Part shown: positions 9,502-16,479 of the stretch, in pieces | Layout: each line of letters starts with the position of its first letter | Numbering within the stretch: position 1 is the first letter of the stretch | Assembly: GCA_030658975.1 (NCBI GenBank) | Contig: JAUSBL010000031.1 | Location: 1-53,950, forward strand | DNA length: 53,950 bases | DNA from: Candidatus Latescibacterota bacterium | GTDB taxonomy: Bacteria; Krumholzibacteriota; Krumholzibacteriia; LZORAL124-64-63 | Reading direction: 5' to 3' | Program-made: the position numbers and the translations under genes | The notes under the pieces: model-generated | What the model was told of the DNA's origin: nothing | What the model saw: only the letters and a program-made list of their open reading frames with translations | Database searches by the model: none

Positions 9502-10179
9502 CTAACGGTACAGCGCCTTCAGCGAACCGAAGCTGAGGTCCTCGTTGGCGACCGTGCAGTCGGTGTCCGCGGTCGTGAAGACCTTGAAGATCCACATGTC
9601 GCCGAACCACTGGTACATGCCGTAGGCGTTGTTGTAGCAGTCGCCCAGGTCGACCGTGGCGTAGTCGAAGAAGTAGTCGTCGAAGATCACGCTCAGGCCG
9701 GTCTCGACCGAATCGGCGCGCCACATGCCCTCGGGCAGCATCTCCTGGACGATCAGGCCGTCGGTGATCGTCACGACCTGGCTCTCCCACGCCTCGGGAT
9801 CGGCCTGCAGCTGCGTGGTGGTCAGCTGGATGTTCGGCACCGGGCTAGCTCCCGTGACGGTGACGTGGGCGTCGCCGGGGTACAGCAGGTTGATCTCGGC
9901 GCGGCCGTAGAAATCGCGGGTCAGGCCCTTCACTTCCACGACGTCGCCGATGGCGACCGCGGGCGCGGCGCCGACGTAGACCCAGATGGCCGTGTAGGGA
10001 CCGGCGGGCAGCTCGGTCATCGTGAAGCTGCTGTTCTGGACGGCGGTCACCACGGCGCCTTCGACCACGACCACGGTGCCGTCGGGGATCACGCCGGTGC
10101 GGATGTCGTTGATGACGCCGGCCTGCGCGACGGCCGCGAGGCTCAGGATCAGGAGGGATACGATCGCAAGCTGCTTCAT
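9502..10179 (-). CDS. Secreted OB-fold-like protein with conserved LYR tail
   Basis: A 225-residue exported protein. The start MKQLAIVSLLILSLAAVAQA is a clean Sec signal peptide, and AGGAG lies eight bases before the ATG. The body resembles one extracellular OB-fold module of the YhcR/DUF5689 kind (VVEGAVVTAVQNSS, then GDVVEVKGLTRDFYGRAEIN), like the modules in the larger protein at 29531-31453. The C-terminus, VANEDLSFGSLKALYR, closely matches that of the unrelated secreted protein at 43147-43701. No catalytic motif is visible; function unknown. An in-frame reading extends some 400 bases upstream, but the ribosome site, signal peptide and an upstream -10 box support this start. Confidence 0.8.
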   Translation of the reverse strand: MKQLAIVSLLILSLAAVAQAGVINDIRTGVIPDGTVVVVEGAVVTAVQNSSFTMTELPAGPYTAIWVYVGAAPAVAIGDVVEVKGLTRDFYGRAEINLLYPGDAHVTVTGASPVPNIQLTTTQLQADPEAWESQVVTITDGLIVQEMLPEGMWRADSVETGLSVIFDDYFFDYATVDLGDCYNNAYGMYQWFGDMWIFKVFTTADTDCTVANEDLSFGSLKALYR

Positions 10180-10278
10180 AGTCTTTTCTCCTGTAGGCTG
10201 AAGGCGGCGACCATCGCCACGTTCGACTCTTGTACCCGTCCCCATCGGATCTTCTTGAGATCCGCGGTGAACATCAAT

Positions 10279-10287
10279 ACTATAGCA
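10279..10287 (-). promoter_or_regulatory. Extended -10 promoter element for the secreted OB-fold gene
   Basis: On the minus strand TGC-TATAGT forms an extended -10 box about 100 bases before the ATG at 10179, within a low-GC stretch. No good -35 hexamer is seen at 17 bp. It lies inside the in-frame upward extension of the gene, arguing that the extension is not coding. Confidence 0.5.
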
Positions 10288-10728
10288 CAAAAAGACGGAT
10301 GACGGCACAATTTTTATTTGCCCAGTTTCTGACCGTCCACCGGGCATATTGAGATGACTATATGAAAATAAATCAGTTACGATATTTTTTGGGGGCGTGG
10401 GGCTACGAAAATAAGACTTGAATACGGTTTTAAGATGACCGTCCGGAAAGGCAATCACTCTTCCGCGCCTGCCTCCGGTCTTCTCGACGTGATCGTCCAT
10501 GTGGGTTCCTCCTCTGAAATTGCCAAACTTGCCATCCATCTCCGGAACCCACGGGAAGGCAAGTTCTGAGCCACGGCTTAACTCCATGTTTCATAAGGAG
10601 TTTTCGCGGAATGGCTCCTCCGGGGAGGTCATCCATGGCGATCATTATGAGCATACGCCGTTTCATTCGGGAGGAGGATCCGGCACGATCAGCGGGTGCA
10701 GGCGCCGGACTCTTGCCCTGATCTCCCC

Positions 10729-10760
10729 AAAAAAAGCCCGGAGCCGCAGGGCTCCGGGCT
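10729..10760 (-). terminator. Rho-independent terminator of rpsD
   Basis: On the minus strand an 11-bp perfect stem (AGCCCGGAGCC / GGCTCCGGGCT, loop of four) runs into seven T residues, 22 bases past the rpsD stop. Textbook intrinsic terminator. Confidence 0.95.
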
Positions 10761-10782
10761 CGTTCCGGGATCTTCGCGAGGA

Positions 10783-11391
10783 TCAGCGCGAGTAGAACTC
10801 GATGACCAGCGGCACCTCGCACAGCAGGGGCACTTCCGCCCGCGGGGGGTCGTAGAGGAACTTCACGGTCATGGACTTCTTGTCGCGCTCCAGGTAGGGC
10901 GGCACCGTCTGCGACGTGTCCAGCGCGATCTGGATGCAGTCGAGGTTGCGGCTCTTCTCGCGGATGCCGACGACCTGGTTGGGGCGCACGCGGTAGCTGG
11001 CGATGTTGACCTTGCGGCCGTCGACCAGGATATGGCCGTGGCTCACGTACTGGCGCGCGGCGTAGATCGAGCGGGCCAGGCCGCCGCGCAGGACGACCGT
11101 GTCCAGCCGCGACTCCAGCTCCTGCACCAGCGAGTTGACCATGTCGCCCTTGCGCGAGGCCTTCGCGTAGTAGTTGCGCAGCTGGCGCTCGTGGATGTTG
11201 TACTGGGCGCGCAGCTTCTGCTTCTCCAGCAGCTGGGTCTTGTACGGGGACATCTTGCGGCGCCGCATCTGCTGCAGCTTGCCGTGCTGTCCGGGCGGGT
11301 AGGGCTTGCGGTCCAGGTAGCGCTCCGCCTTGGGCGACAGGGGGATCCCCAGCGCTCGGGACTTCTTGATCTTCGAACCGGTAAACTTCAC
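10783..11391 (-). CDS. rpsD: 30S ribosomal protein S4
   Basis: Primary 16S rRNA-binding protein that nucleates small-subunit assembly; 202 residues, normal length. The N-terminal domain contains the family signature YLDRKPYPPGQHG and the helix KTQLLEKQKLRAQYNIHERQ. The C-terminal S4 RNA-binding fold is seen in SRLDTVVLRGGLARSIYAAR and VSHGHILVDGRKVNIASYRV. It lacks the N-terminal zinc cysteines, so it is the C-minus form. The start is GTG, with GGAGG seven bases ahead. It stands alone with its own promoter and terminator rather than in an rpsM-rpsK-rpsD-rpoA operon. Confidence 0.98.
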   Translation of the reverse strand: MKFTGSKIKKSRALGIPLSPKAERYLDRKPYPPGQHGKLQQMRRRKMSPYKTQLLEKQKLRAQYNIHERQLRNYYAKASRKGDMVNSLVQELESRLDTVVLRGGLARSIYAARQYVSHGHILVDGRKVNIASYRVRPNQVVGIREKSRNLDCIQIALDTSQTVPPYLERDKKSMTVKFLYDPPRAEVPLLCEVPLVIEFYSR

Positions 11392-11435
11392 GTCGATGCC
11401 TCCAGGGCGTCTCGGGTTCGCGAAGGCCGTCGTGC

Positions 11436-11453
11436 ACGATCGGCAACGATCGT
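11436..11453. repeat. Inverted repeat in the rpsD leader
   Basis: Seven-bp stem ACGATCG / CGATCGT around a four-base loop, in the 165-nt untranslated leader of rpsD, about 45 bases before its start. It could be part of an S4 autoregulatory fold; that is conjecture. Confidence 0.4.
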
Positions 11454-11564
11454 CAATGGATTGACGGCGTCTTCACCTGCGGGCCGGCGGGCGTGCTGCC
11501 GGTCCCCGCGGGGCGCCGCTCGCACGCATCCATCACCTAGGTCCGTATCGGCCCGGAACAGGCA

Positions 11565-11593
11565 AGGGTAGGCGTTTGACGGCGGAATGTCAA
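11565..11593 (-). promoter_or_regulatory. Sigma-70-type promoter of rpsD
   Basis: On the minus strand TTGACA, 17 bases, TACCCT. The -35 is a perfect consensus and the spacing is ideal. The predicted start near 11558 gives a leader of about 165 nt before the rpsD GTG. Confidence 0.8.
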
Positions 11594-11634
11594 GACGACG
11601 GAGTCGGCGCGGGCCTGTCGCGACGGGCGGCGGA

Positions 11635-12369
11635 TCAGGCGAAATCCCGGTGTACGCCCCGGAATTCGGGCAGTCGCGCCAGCCCGCGCAGCGCCTCGAG
11701 GTCCCTCAGGACGACACGGCGCCCCTTGACCTCGATCAGGGTCTGGTCCTGCATCTGCCTCAGGATGCGCGAGAGGGAGGGCTGGTTCATGTTCAGCATG
11801 GTGGCGAGGTCGCGCTTGCGGGTCGGCAGCTCCACCTGCGCGGCGGTGACGAAACCGGAGTAGGGGTTCTTCTCGTGAAGACCGACGAGGTAGCGGGCCA
11901 GCCGCTGGGCGCCGTCGCAGAGGGTCAGTTCGTCGATCTTCTCGATGAGCTGTTCCAGCCAGCAGGCCATGACCTCCAGGACGTATCCCTGCAGGACGGG
12001 CTGGCGGGCCATGTATTCGAGGAACGGCGCCCGGGGGAAGCGCAGCAGCGTGCTGGGCTTCAGGGCGACTGCGGTCACGGGGTGGTTCGACAGGAAGAGC
12101 GAGGCTTCCCCGAACATGGCCTGGCGCTCGGCGAGGTGGACGATGTGCTCGCGGTAACCGGGACCGGAGCGGATCAGCTTGACCTGCCCCGCGCAGACGA
12201 AGTAGACGCCCTGCGGGGCGTCCCCCTCCTCGAAGAGCGGCGCGCCGGCCGCGAGGTCGACCGTCTCGGCCATCCCCAAAAGGAGCCCACAGATGTCGGG
12301 CCCGACCTTCCGGCCGAATGGGCTGTCCGACAACTGGTCGGTGTGTTTCGTGACGCTGGTTGCGTCCAT
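11635..12369 (-). CDS. Crp/Fnr-family transcriptional regulator
   Basis: About 244 residues: an N-terminal cyclic-nucleotide-binding-like beta roll (GAPLFEEGDAPQGVYFVCAG, then AMFGEASLFLSNHPVTAVAL), a long dimer helix (VMACWLEQLIEKIDEL), and a C-terminal winged helix with the Crp-type recognition helix TRKRDLATMLNMNQPSLSRI. The FGE motif is as in Crp, but there is no clear full phosphate-binding R-S/T pair, so the ligand is uncertain. No N-terminal cysteine set as in Fnr is visible. I take the ATG at 12369, with GAGGGAG nine bases ahead; an in-frame ATG at 12378 is possible. Targets are not evident from context. Confidence 0.9.
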   Translation of the reverse strand: MDATSVTKHTDQLSDSPFGRKVGPDICGLLLGMAETVDLAAGAPLFEEGDAPQGVYFVCAGQVKLIRSGPGYREHIVHLAERQAMFGEASLFLSNHPVTAVALKPSTLLRFPRAPFLEYMARQPVLQGYVLEVMACWLEQLIEKIDELTLCDGAQRLARYLVGLHEKNPYSGFVTAAQVELPTRKRDLATMLNMNQPSLSRILRQMQDQTLIEVKGRRVVLRDLEALRGLARLPEFRGVHRDFA

Positions 12370-12411
12370 GGTCGCCATCTCCCTCACCCCGGGTCGGCGC
12401 GTGTCGGCACC

Positions 12412-12440
12412 ATCATCCATTAAAAGCGGACAAGAATCAA
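12412..12440 (-). promoter_or_regulatory. Possible promoter of the Crp/Fnr regulator gene
   Basis: On the minus strand TTGATT, 17 bases, GATGAT (each 4 of 6 to consensus), about 45 bases before the ATG at 12369, in a locally AT-richer patch. Confidence 0.4.
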
Positions 12441-12470
12441 CCCCTCCGGTCGGCCGGTGGATCAACAGAG

Positions 12471-12496
12471 GGGGGTGCCGCTGCCGCGGCACCCCC
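12471..12496. terminator. Terminator-like hairpin after the Ton/Exb operon
   Basis: Perfect 11-bp stem GGGGGTGCCGC / GCGGCACCCCC with loop TGCC, 33 bases past the stop of the 12529-13467 gene. The tail on the minus strand is only moderately T-rich. It marks the probable end of the operon. Confidence 0.7.
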
Positions 12497-12528
12497 TTCG
12501 CACGTTCGGCCCGTCGCGGGAGGGTCGC

Positions 12529-13467
12529 TCAAACCCCCGCGGCGTGCTCCACGCGGATGCTCACCGAACCGTCCATCTCCGAGCGGAGATCGGGCTTGGC
12601 CACGGCCTCGACCTTGATCCAGTCGTCGGAGAGCAGCATGCACCCGACCAGGAACTCGGCCACGACCTTGGCCCGGTCCTGGGCCAGCCGCTTGTTCTCG
12701 GCCTGAACCACGACCTTCAGCGGCGAATAGGGGTGGTCCTTGCGGATCTGGTCCGCCGCGCGGGTCAGCCAGCCGCGACCGCTGTCGCGCAGGAGCGTGC
12801 CGCCCTTCTGGAAGACCTCGTCGCCGGTGAACTCGAGCCGGCGCTCGTTCTTCTCGCGGTAGTCCACGGCCGGGATGCGGAAGCTGATGCCGGCGTAGTT
12901 GTAGGTGTTGGTGCCCTTGTCGGTGACGCTGAAGACGTAGCTGTAGGGGTAGCCCACCTGCAGCATCTCGTTCAGGTCGCCGCGGCCGTCCCAGGCGACC
13001 TGGCCCGGCGGCTGCCCCTTGTCCTCGAAGTGCCGGAACGGGGCGCCCCGGAAGTCGGTCACCGTCAGCGCCCAGCGGCGGGCCTGGTGCCCCTCGGGGT
13101 CCTCCGGGTAGAACGTCACCACCGGCGGCTGCGCCGGATCCCGCAGCCAGCAGTGCGGGACCTGGTCGCTGTGCAGGTCGCGGGGGTTGTTGAGGAAGGG
13201 CTGCAGGCCCTCGACGGGGCTGATCTCCAGGACCGCCTCGTCGAAGTCCGTGAAGAACGTGTCGATGATCGCGGCGCTGAGCGCGACCTCGAACGTGCTC
13301 TTGACGATGTTCTGCAGGACCTGGTTCTCGGCCTCCACGACCATCTCGGGCAGGCCCTGGGCGACGGCCGTCTCCTGTTCCGTCACGGCGGGGGCCGGGG
13401 CGCTGCCGAACAGGAGGCAGACGCCCGCGGCGATGGTCAGAAATCCCCTGAAGTCGTTGCGAGTCAT
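12529..13467 (-). CDS. Secreted hypothetical protein with FlgD-like segment and OmpA-like tail
   Basis: 312 residues with an N-terminal signal peptide (hydrophobic core TIAAGVCLLFGSAPAPA). It does not match a family I can name with certainty. Near residues 150-190 a FlgD/T9SS-type Ig segment appears (VAWDGRGDLNEMLQVGYPYSY). The last 70 residues (VVVQAENKRLAQDRAKVVAE onward) resemble the start of an OmpA/Pal peptidoglycan-binding domain, although the typical NxxLSxxRA is only partly kept. It is the last gene of the run giant cargo, PorV, TPR, ExbB, ExbD, ExbD, TonB, starting 53 bases after tonB. A Pal-like anchor for the Exb/Ton motor is a reasonable guess, not shown. Confidence 0.7.
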   Translation of the reverse strand: MTRNDFRGFLTIAAGVCLLFGSAPAPAVTEQETAVAQGLPEMVVEAENQVLQNIVKSTFEVALSAAIIDTFFTDFDEAVLEISPVEGLQPFLNNPRDLHSDQVPHCWLRDPAQPPVVTFYPEDPEGHQARRWALTVTDFRGAPFRHFEDKGQPPGQVAWDGRGDLNEMLQVGYPYSYVFSVTDKGTNTYNYAGISFRIPAVDYREKNERRLEFTGDEVFQKGGTLLRDSGRGWLTRAADQIRKDHPYSPLKVVVQAENKRLAQDRAKVVAEFLVGCMLLSDDWIKVEAVAKPDLRSEMDGSVSIRVEHAAGV

Positions 13468-13520
13468 GATGTGTGTCCTTTGACTCAGGTTCGTCGGCTA
13501 TGGAGTTGTCGGGGTTCCGC

Positions 13521-14873
13521 TCAGCTGAGGCGGAAGACGATCGTGATCACCCCCCACTGCTCGACACGATCCGCGCCCGAGAGGGGCTCGAAGCGGAACT
13601 GCTTGACGGCTTCCATCGCGGCCCGGTTCAGGTCGCGGTGGGCCGAGGTCTGGTCGAAGTACATGTTGTCCTTCACGCGCCCGTCGGGCAGGACCGTGAA
13701 GTGCACGGCCACCACGCCCTCCCAGCCGGCCTTGCGGGCCGCCTCGCTGTAGACGGGCATGGCGCTGGCGGTGACCTTGCGGTCGCTGATCTGGCCGCTG
13801 ATGGTCATCGAGACGCCCTTGCCGCCCATGGCCTTGGCCTGCGTTTCGGCCAGCTGCGTCTGCGGCGGGGCCGTCGGCTTGCTGGTGGCCTCGGCCACCG
13901 CCGCGGCGGTCGGCGTCTCGGCCGGGGCCTGCTGGCGGCCGCGCAGGCTGGCCTGGCCGGTGGCGCCGGTCGAGCCGCCGGGGCCGTAATCCAGGATGGT
14001 GGCGCGGCCCTGCGTGGAGGCGGAGCGCGCGGGCGCCGCCACGTCGATCGCGGCCGCGGCCCGTCGCTCGTTGTCCTTCGCGGTCTGGACGAGCGCGGCG
14101 ACCGAGCCCTGGTAGGCCGTCTGGCCTTCCTCGAGCCTGCCGCCGACCAGGCCGGCGTGGCCGGTTTCGCTGCCGCCGGTGGCCAACTGCAGCGCCATGC
14201 GCCCGCCGCCGGACGAAGCGCCGCCCTGCCCGACCTCGAAGTCGACCTCGGAGAGGTCCACGCTGCTCTTGCGCCCGACCAGCGCCACGTCGTTGCCCTG
14301 GAACGCGGCCTGCGCCTCCCGCGACGTCAGGCGCGGCGCGTTCGCGTCCGCGGCCAGAGCCGAGGGATCACGCAGGTTGCGCGTGTCGAGCCGCGGCGCG
14401 GCGTCGGCGAACGTGCGGGAATCCAGCTGGCGCGAGGTGGTGTCCAGGAACTGCCGCTGCTGGGCGGACGTCAGGCGCGGCGCATCCACGTCCGCGGCCT
14501 GCCGGCTCTGCAGCAACGGCCGCGTCGCCAGCTTGTTCGGCAGGGTCTGCAGCAGCGGGCGACTCTGCAGCGCGGGCTGCGGCGTCTCCGGCTGCGGGAC
14601 CGGCGTCTCTTCGAGCTTCGACTCGGCCGGCGTCTCCTGTTTCGGCTGGACCACCGGCTGCGTCTTGACGCGCACCTGCTGGGCCACGTCCTCGCCGTAG
14701 CGGGCCTCGATGTAGGCGATCTCGGTCAGCTCGTCGAAGGTCTCGCCGGCCTGGCGGGCGCCCTCGCGCATCATCAGCGCGAGCAGCAGGAAGATCGCGG
14801 CGTGGACGACGACGCTGGTGGTGAAGCCGCCCGTCGTCGCCGCGCGGCGGTTCATCTCGTGCCTCATCATCAC
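13521..14873 (-). CDS. TonB-family energy transducer
   Basis: 450 residues. One N-terminal transmembrane helix (SVVVHAAIFLLLALMM, about residues 20-35) is followed by a long periplasmic spacer, first Pro/Gln/Glu-rich (TPVPQPETPQPALQ), then with repeated short motifs (RPLLQ twice, APRLTS twice). The C-terminal TonB fold begins near residue 365 (VYSEAARKAGWEGVVAVHFTV) and closes with FRFEPLSGADRVEQWGVITI. It is much longer than E. coli TonB (239), giving a long reach across the periplasm. The start overlaps the upstream exbD stop by four bases (ATGA). The partner receptor may be the thiamine receptor at 33984 or the PorV/cargo system of this operon. Confidence 0.92.
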   Translation of the reverse strand: MMMRHEMNRRAATTGGFTTSVVVHAAIFLLLALMMREGARQAGETFDELTEIAYIEARYGEDVAQQVRVKTQPVVQPKQETPAESKLEETPVPQPETPQPALQSRPLLQTLPNKLATRPLLQSRQAADVDAPRLTSAQQRQFLDTTSRQLDSRTFADAAPRLDTRNLRDPSALAADANAPRLTSREAQAAFQGNDVALVGRKSSVDLSEVDFEVGQGGASSGGGRMALQLATGGSETGHAGLVGGRLEEGQTAYQGSVAALVQTAKDNERRAAAAIDVAAPARSASTQGRATILDYGPGGSTGATGQASLRGRQQAPAETPTAAAVAEATSKPTAPPQTQLAETQAKAMGGKGVSMTISGQISDRKVTASAMPVYSEAARKAGWEGVVAVHFTVLPDGRVKDNMYFDQTSAHRDLNRAAMEAVKQFRFEPLSGADRVEQWGVITIVFRLS

Positions 14874-15280
14874 GAGCCCACCCCCTCGCCACCCTTTTTG
14901 CCGGTGGAAATGGCGATGCGGGCCGCCTTGGCGCCTTCGACCTCGGCGATGAGACGTTCGACGTCCCCGTACATCAGACCCTTGTCCGCCTTGACGACGG
15001 CCACGGCGTCGGGGTTGTTCTCGAACAGGGGCGTCAGCAGGGCGCGCACTTCCTCGAGCGCGATCTGCTCCTCGCCCACGAAGATCTGCCCCTCGAGGGT
15101 GAAGATGATCTCGGTCTTGTCGGTGTCGTCCATCTGGCTCGCGCGCGCCTCCGGCAGTTCCACCTTGTGGGTGGTGTCGTTCAGGAACGGCGAGATGATC
15201 ATCAGGGTCAACACGACCACCAGCGACACGTTGATCATCGGCACGACGTCGGTTTTCGTTTCGTAACGGTAGACCTTCAA
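14870..15280 (-). CDS. ExbD/TolR-family protein, second copy, membrane Asp replaced by Asn
   Basis: 136 residues, the second of two adjacent exbD genes. A single N-terminal helix (VVPMINVSLVVVLTLMIISP) is followed by a periplasmic ExbD domain (EIIFTLEGQIFVGEEQI, then VAVVKADKGLMYGDVERLI). In typical ExbD/TolR the helix reads TPFIDVxLVLL, and the Asp is the proton-carrying residue; here the codon is AAC (Asn). The neighbour at 15277-15708 retains the Asp. This copy may be the inactive half of a heterodimer in the ExbB pore. Four-base overlaps on both sides show tight coupling. Confidence 0.9.
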   Translation of the reverse strand: MKVYRYETKTDVVPMINVSLVVVLTLMIISPFLNDTTHKVELPEARASQMDDTDKTEIIFTLEGQIFVGEEQIALEEVRALLTPLFENNPDAVAVVKADKGLMYGDVERLIAEVEGAKAARIAISTGKKGGEGVGS

Positions 15281-15708
15281 CGCGCCTCCTCCTTGCGGTT
15301 GAGGAGCGCGAGGCTGCTGGCGCCGCCGCCCTTGGCGGCGTCCATGACGTCGACCACGTCCCCGAGCTTCACGAAGTCGCTCGGCACGATGACCACGGTC
15401 TTGTCGGTGCGCGCGGAGAGCGCGTCCGTCAGCCTCTGTTCGAGGTCCGCCAGCGCCACCATGTCGCCGTTGAGCTTGATGCCCTCGGGAGTGACGCTCA
15501 CCATCAGCATCTCCTCGTCCTGGTGCTCCCGCGTCGTCACCACGGTCTCGCTGGCTTCGGCGCGCGTCGCGTTGACCTGGATGCCGTTGCCCAGGATGGC
15601 CGGCATGGTCATCAGGAACACGATGATCAGCGTGGTCGTGACGTCCGCCAACGGGGTGATGTTGGGGGAGTTCTCCTCACGCATCCGCGATCGACTGGAT
15701 CGTGCCAC
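15277..15708 (-). CDS. ExbD/TolR-family proton-channel protein, first copy
   Basis: 143 residues. The N-terminal helix NITPLADVTTTLIIVFLMTM retains the conserved aspartate (VTPFIDV-like) that carries protons in the ExbB-ExbD motor. The periplasmic domain follows (MVSVTPEGIKLNGDMVALAD, then TVVIVPSDFVKLGDVVDVMD). The GTG at 15708 is chosen because GAGG lies five bases ahead; an internal ATG 24 bases later lacks a ribosome site. It begins 14 bases after exbB and overlaps the second exbD by four bases. Confidence 0.92.
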   Translation of the reverse strand: MARSSRSRMREENSPNITPLADVTTTLIIVFLMTMPAILGNGIQVNATRAEASETVVTTREHQDEEMLMVSVTPEGIKLNGDMVALADLEQRLTDALSARTDKTVVIVPSDFVKLGDVVDVMDAAKGGGASSLALLNRKEEAR

Positions 15709-15722
15709 GTCGGCCTCGCTTC

Positions 15723-16448
15723 CTACCGGCCGACCGCGGCGGGTTCCTGGGCCGTGGTGACGACGGCGTCGCACAGGGCGTTGACGTCGCGCTTGTCCGC
15801 CTTGACCCGTGCGGCCGGTCGGTCGTCCTGGCGGGCGAGCCCGCGCAGCACGTTGAAGAACTCCTCGCGGACGTCCTCCAGCTCGATGATGCGCGTGCGG
15901 ATGCGACGGACGAAGAGGTTGAAGCAGACCGTGGCGATGACGGCCACGATGATGCCGGCCGCCGTGGTCAGCAGGGCCTCGCTGACGCCCATGGCCACCA
16001 CGGCGCTGCCGCCGGACCCGGTGCGCGCGATGTCGGAGAAGGCGCGGATGATGCCGACCACCGTGCCGTAGAGGCCCAGCAGCGGGCCGATGTTGCTCAT
16101 CGTGCCCAGCACGCTCAGGTTGCGCTCCATCTCCACCTGCTCCATCTCGATGGCGGTGTCGAAGCGCTGCTTGAGCTCGGAAGTGGGGATGTCGGTGTGC
16201 GGCAGGCACTGGCTGACGACGCGGGGGGCCGCGCCCTTCTGCTGGTCGCACCACTGGCCGGCGGCCTTCATGTCCCCGCCCTTCATCTTCGCGGCGAGAG
16301 CCTTCATGAAGCTGCGCGAGTCGGACCGGGAACGGTAGAAGTACAGGCTGCGTTCGATGGCGTAGCCGACGGTGACGACGGAACAGACGATCAGCACGAT
16401 CATCGACAGTGATCCGAAAAGAGTCTTGGTGAGCGACATCCCCATCAT
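15723..16448 (-). CDS. ExbB/TolQ/MotA-family proton channel
   Basis: 241 residues, inner-membrane stator of a TonB or Tol motor. There is an N-terminal helix (LSMIVLIVCSVVTVGYAIE), a cytoplasmic loop, then two helices with the family motifs LGLYGTVVGIIRAFSDIA and GVSEALLTTAAGIIVAVIAT, whose threonines line the ion path. The three-helix layout matches ExbB. It is followed at 14 bases by two exbD genes and then tonB. ATG 16448 has GAGAGGGGA about eight bases ahead; a second in-frame ATG three codons in is possible. Confidence 0.94.
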   Translation of the reverse strand: MMGMSLTKTLFGSLSMIVLIVCSVVTVGYAIERSLYFYRSRSDSRSFMKALAAKMKGGDMKAAGQWCDQQKGAAPRVVSQCLPHTDIPTSELKQRFDTAIEMEQVEMERNLSVLGTMSNIGPLLGLYGTVVGIIRAFSDIARTGSGGSAVVAMGVSEALLTTAAGIIVAVIATVCFNLFVRRIRTRIIELEDVREEFFNVLRGLARQDDRPAARVKADKRDVNALCDAVVTTAQEPAAVGR

Positions 16449-16479
16449 GAGCGGGTTCCCCTCTCTCTGTGTTGTCCGG

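Larger units (their letters stand above)
10180..10782. other. 600-bp gap, mostly low GC, no assured gene
   Basis: Holds the promoter of the gene to its left and the rpsD terminator to its right. Bases about 10260-10430 are much more AT-rich than the window. A minus-strand ATG at 10500 has a very good ribosome site (GAGGAGG, seven bases ahead) and reads MDDHVEKTGGRRGRV onward, in frame into the 9502-10179 gene. I cannot match this reading to a family and do not call it a gene. Confidence 0.5.

Noticed and set aside
9502-10587. 361-codon version of the secreted OB-fold protein
   Set aside because: A good ribosome site and signal peptide begin at 10179, and an extended -10 box lies inside the extra part. 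Only the shorter protein is called; the odd upstream frame is kept as a finding.
12529-13467. Lipoprotein call for the secreted protein at the operon end
   Set aside because: The Cys in GVCLLFG is preceded by Val at -1 and lies within the hydrophobic core, so it is not a proper lipobox.
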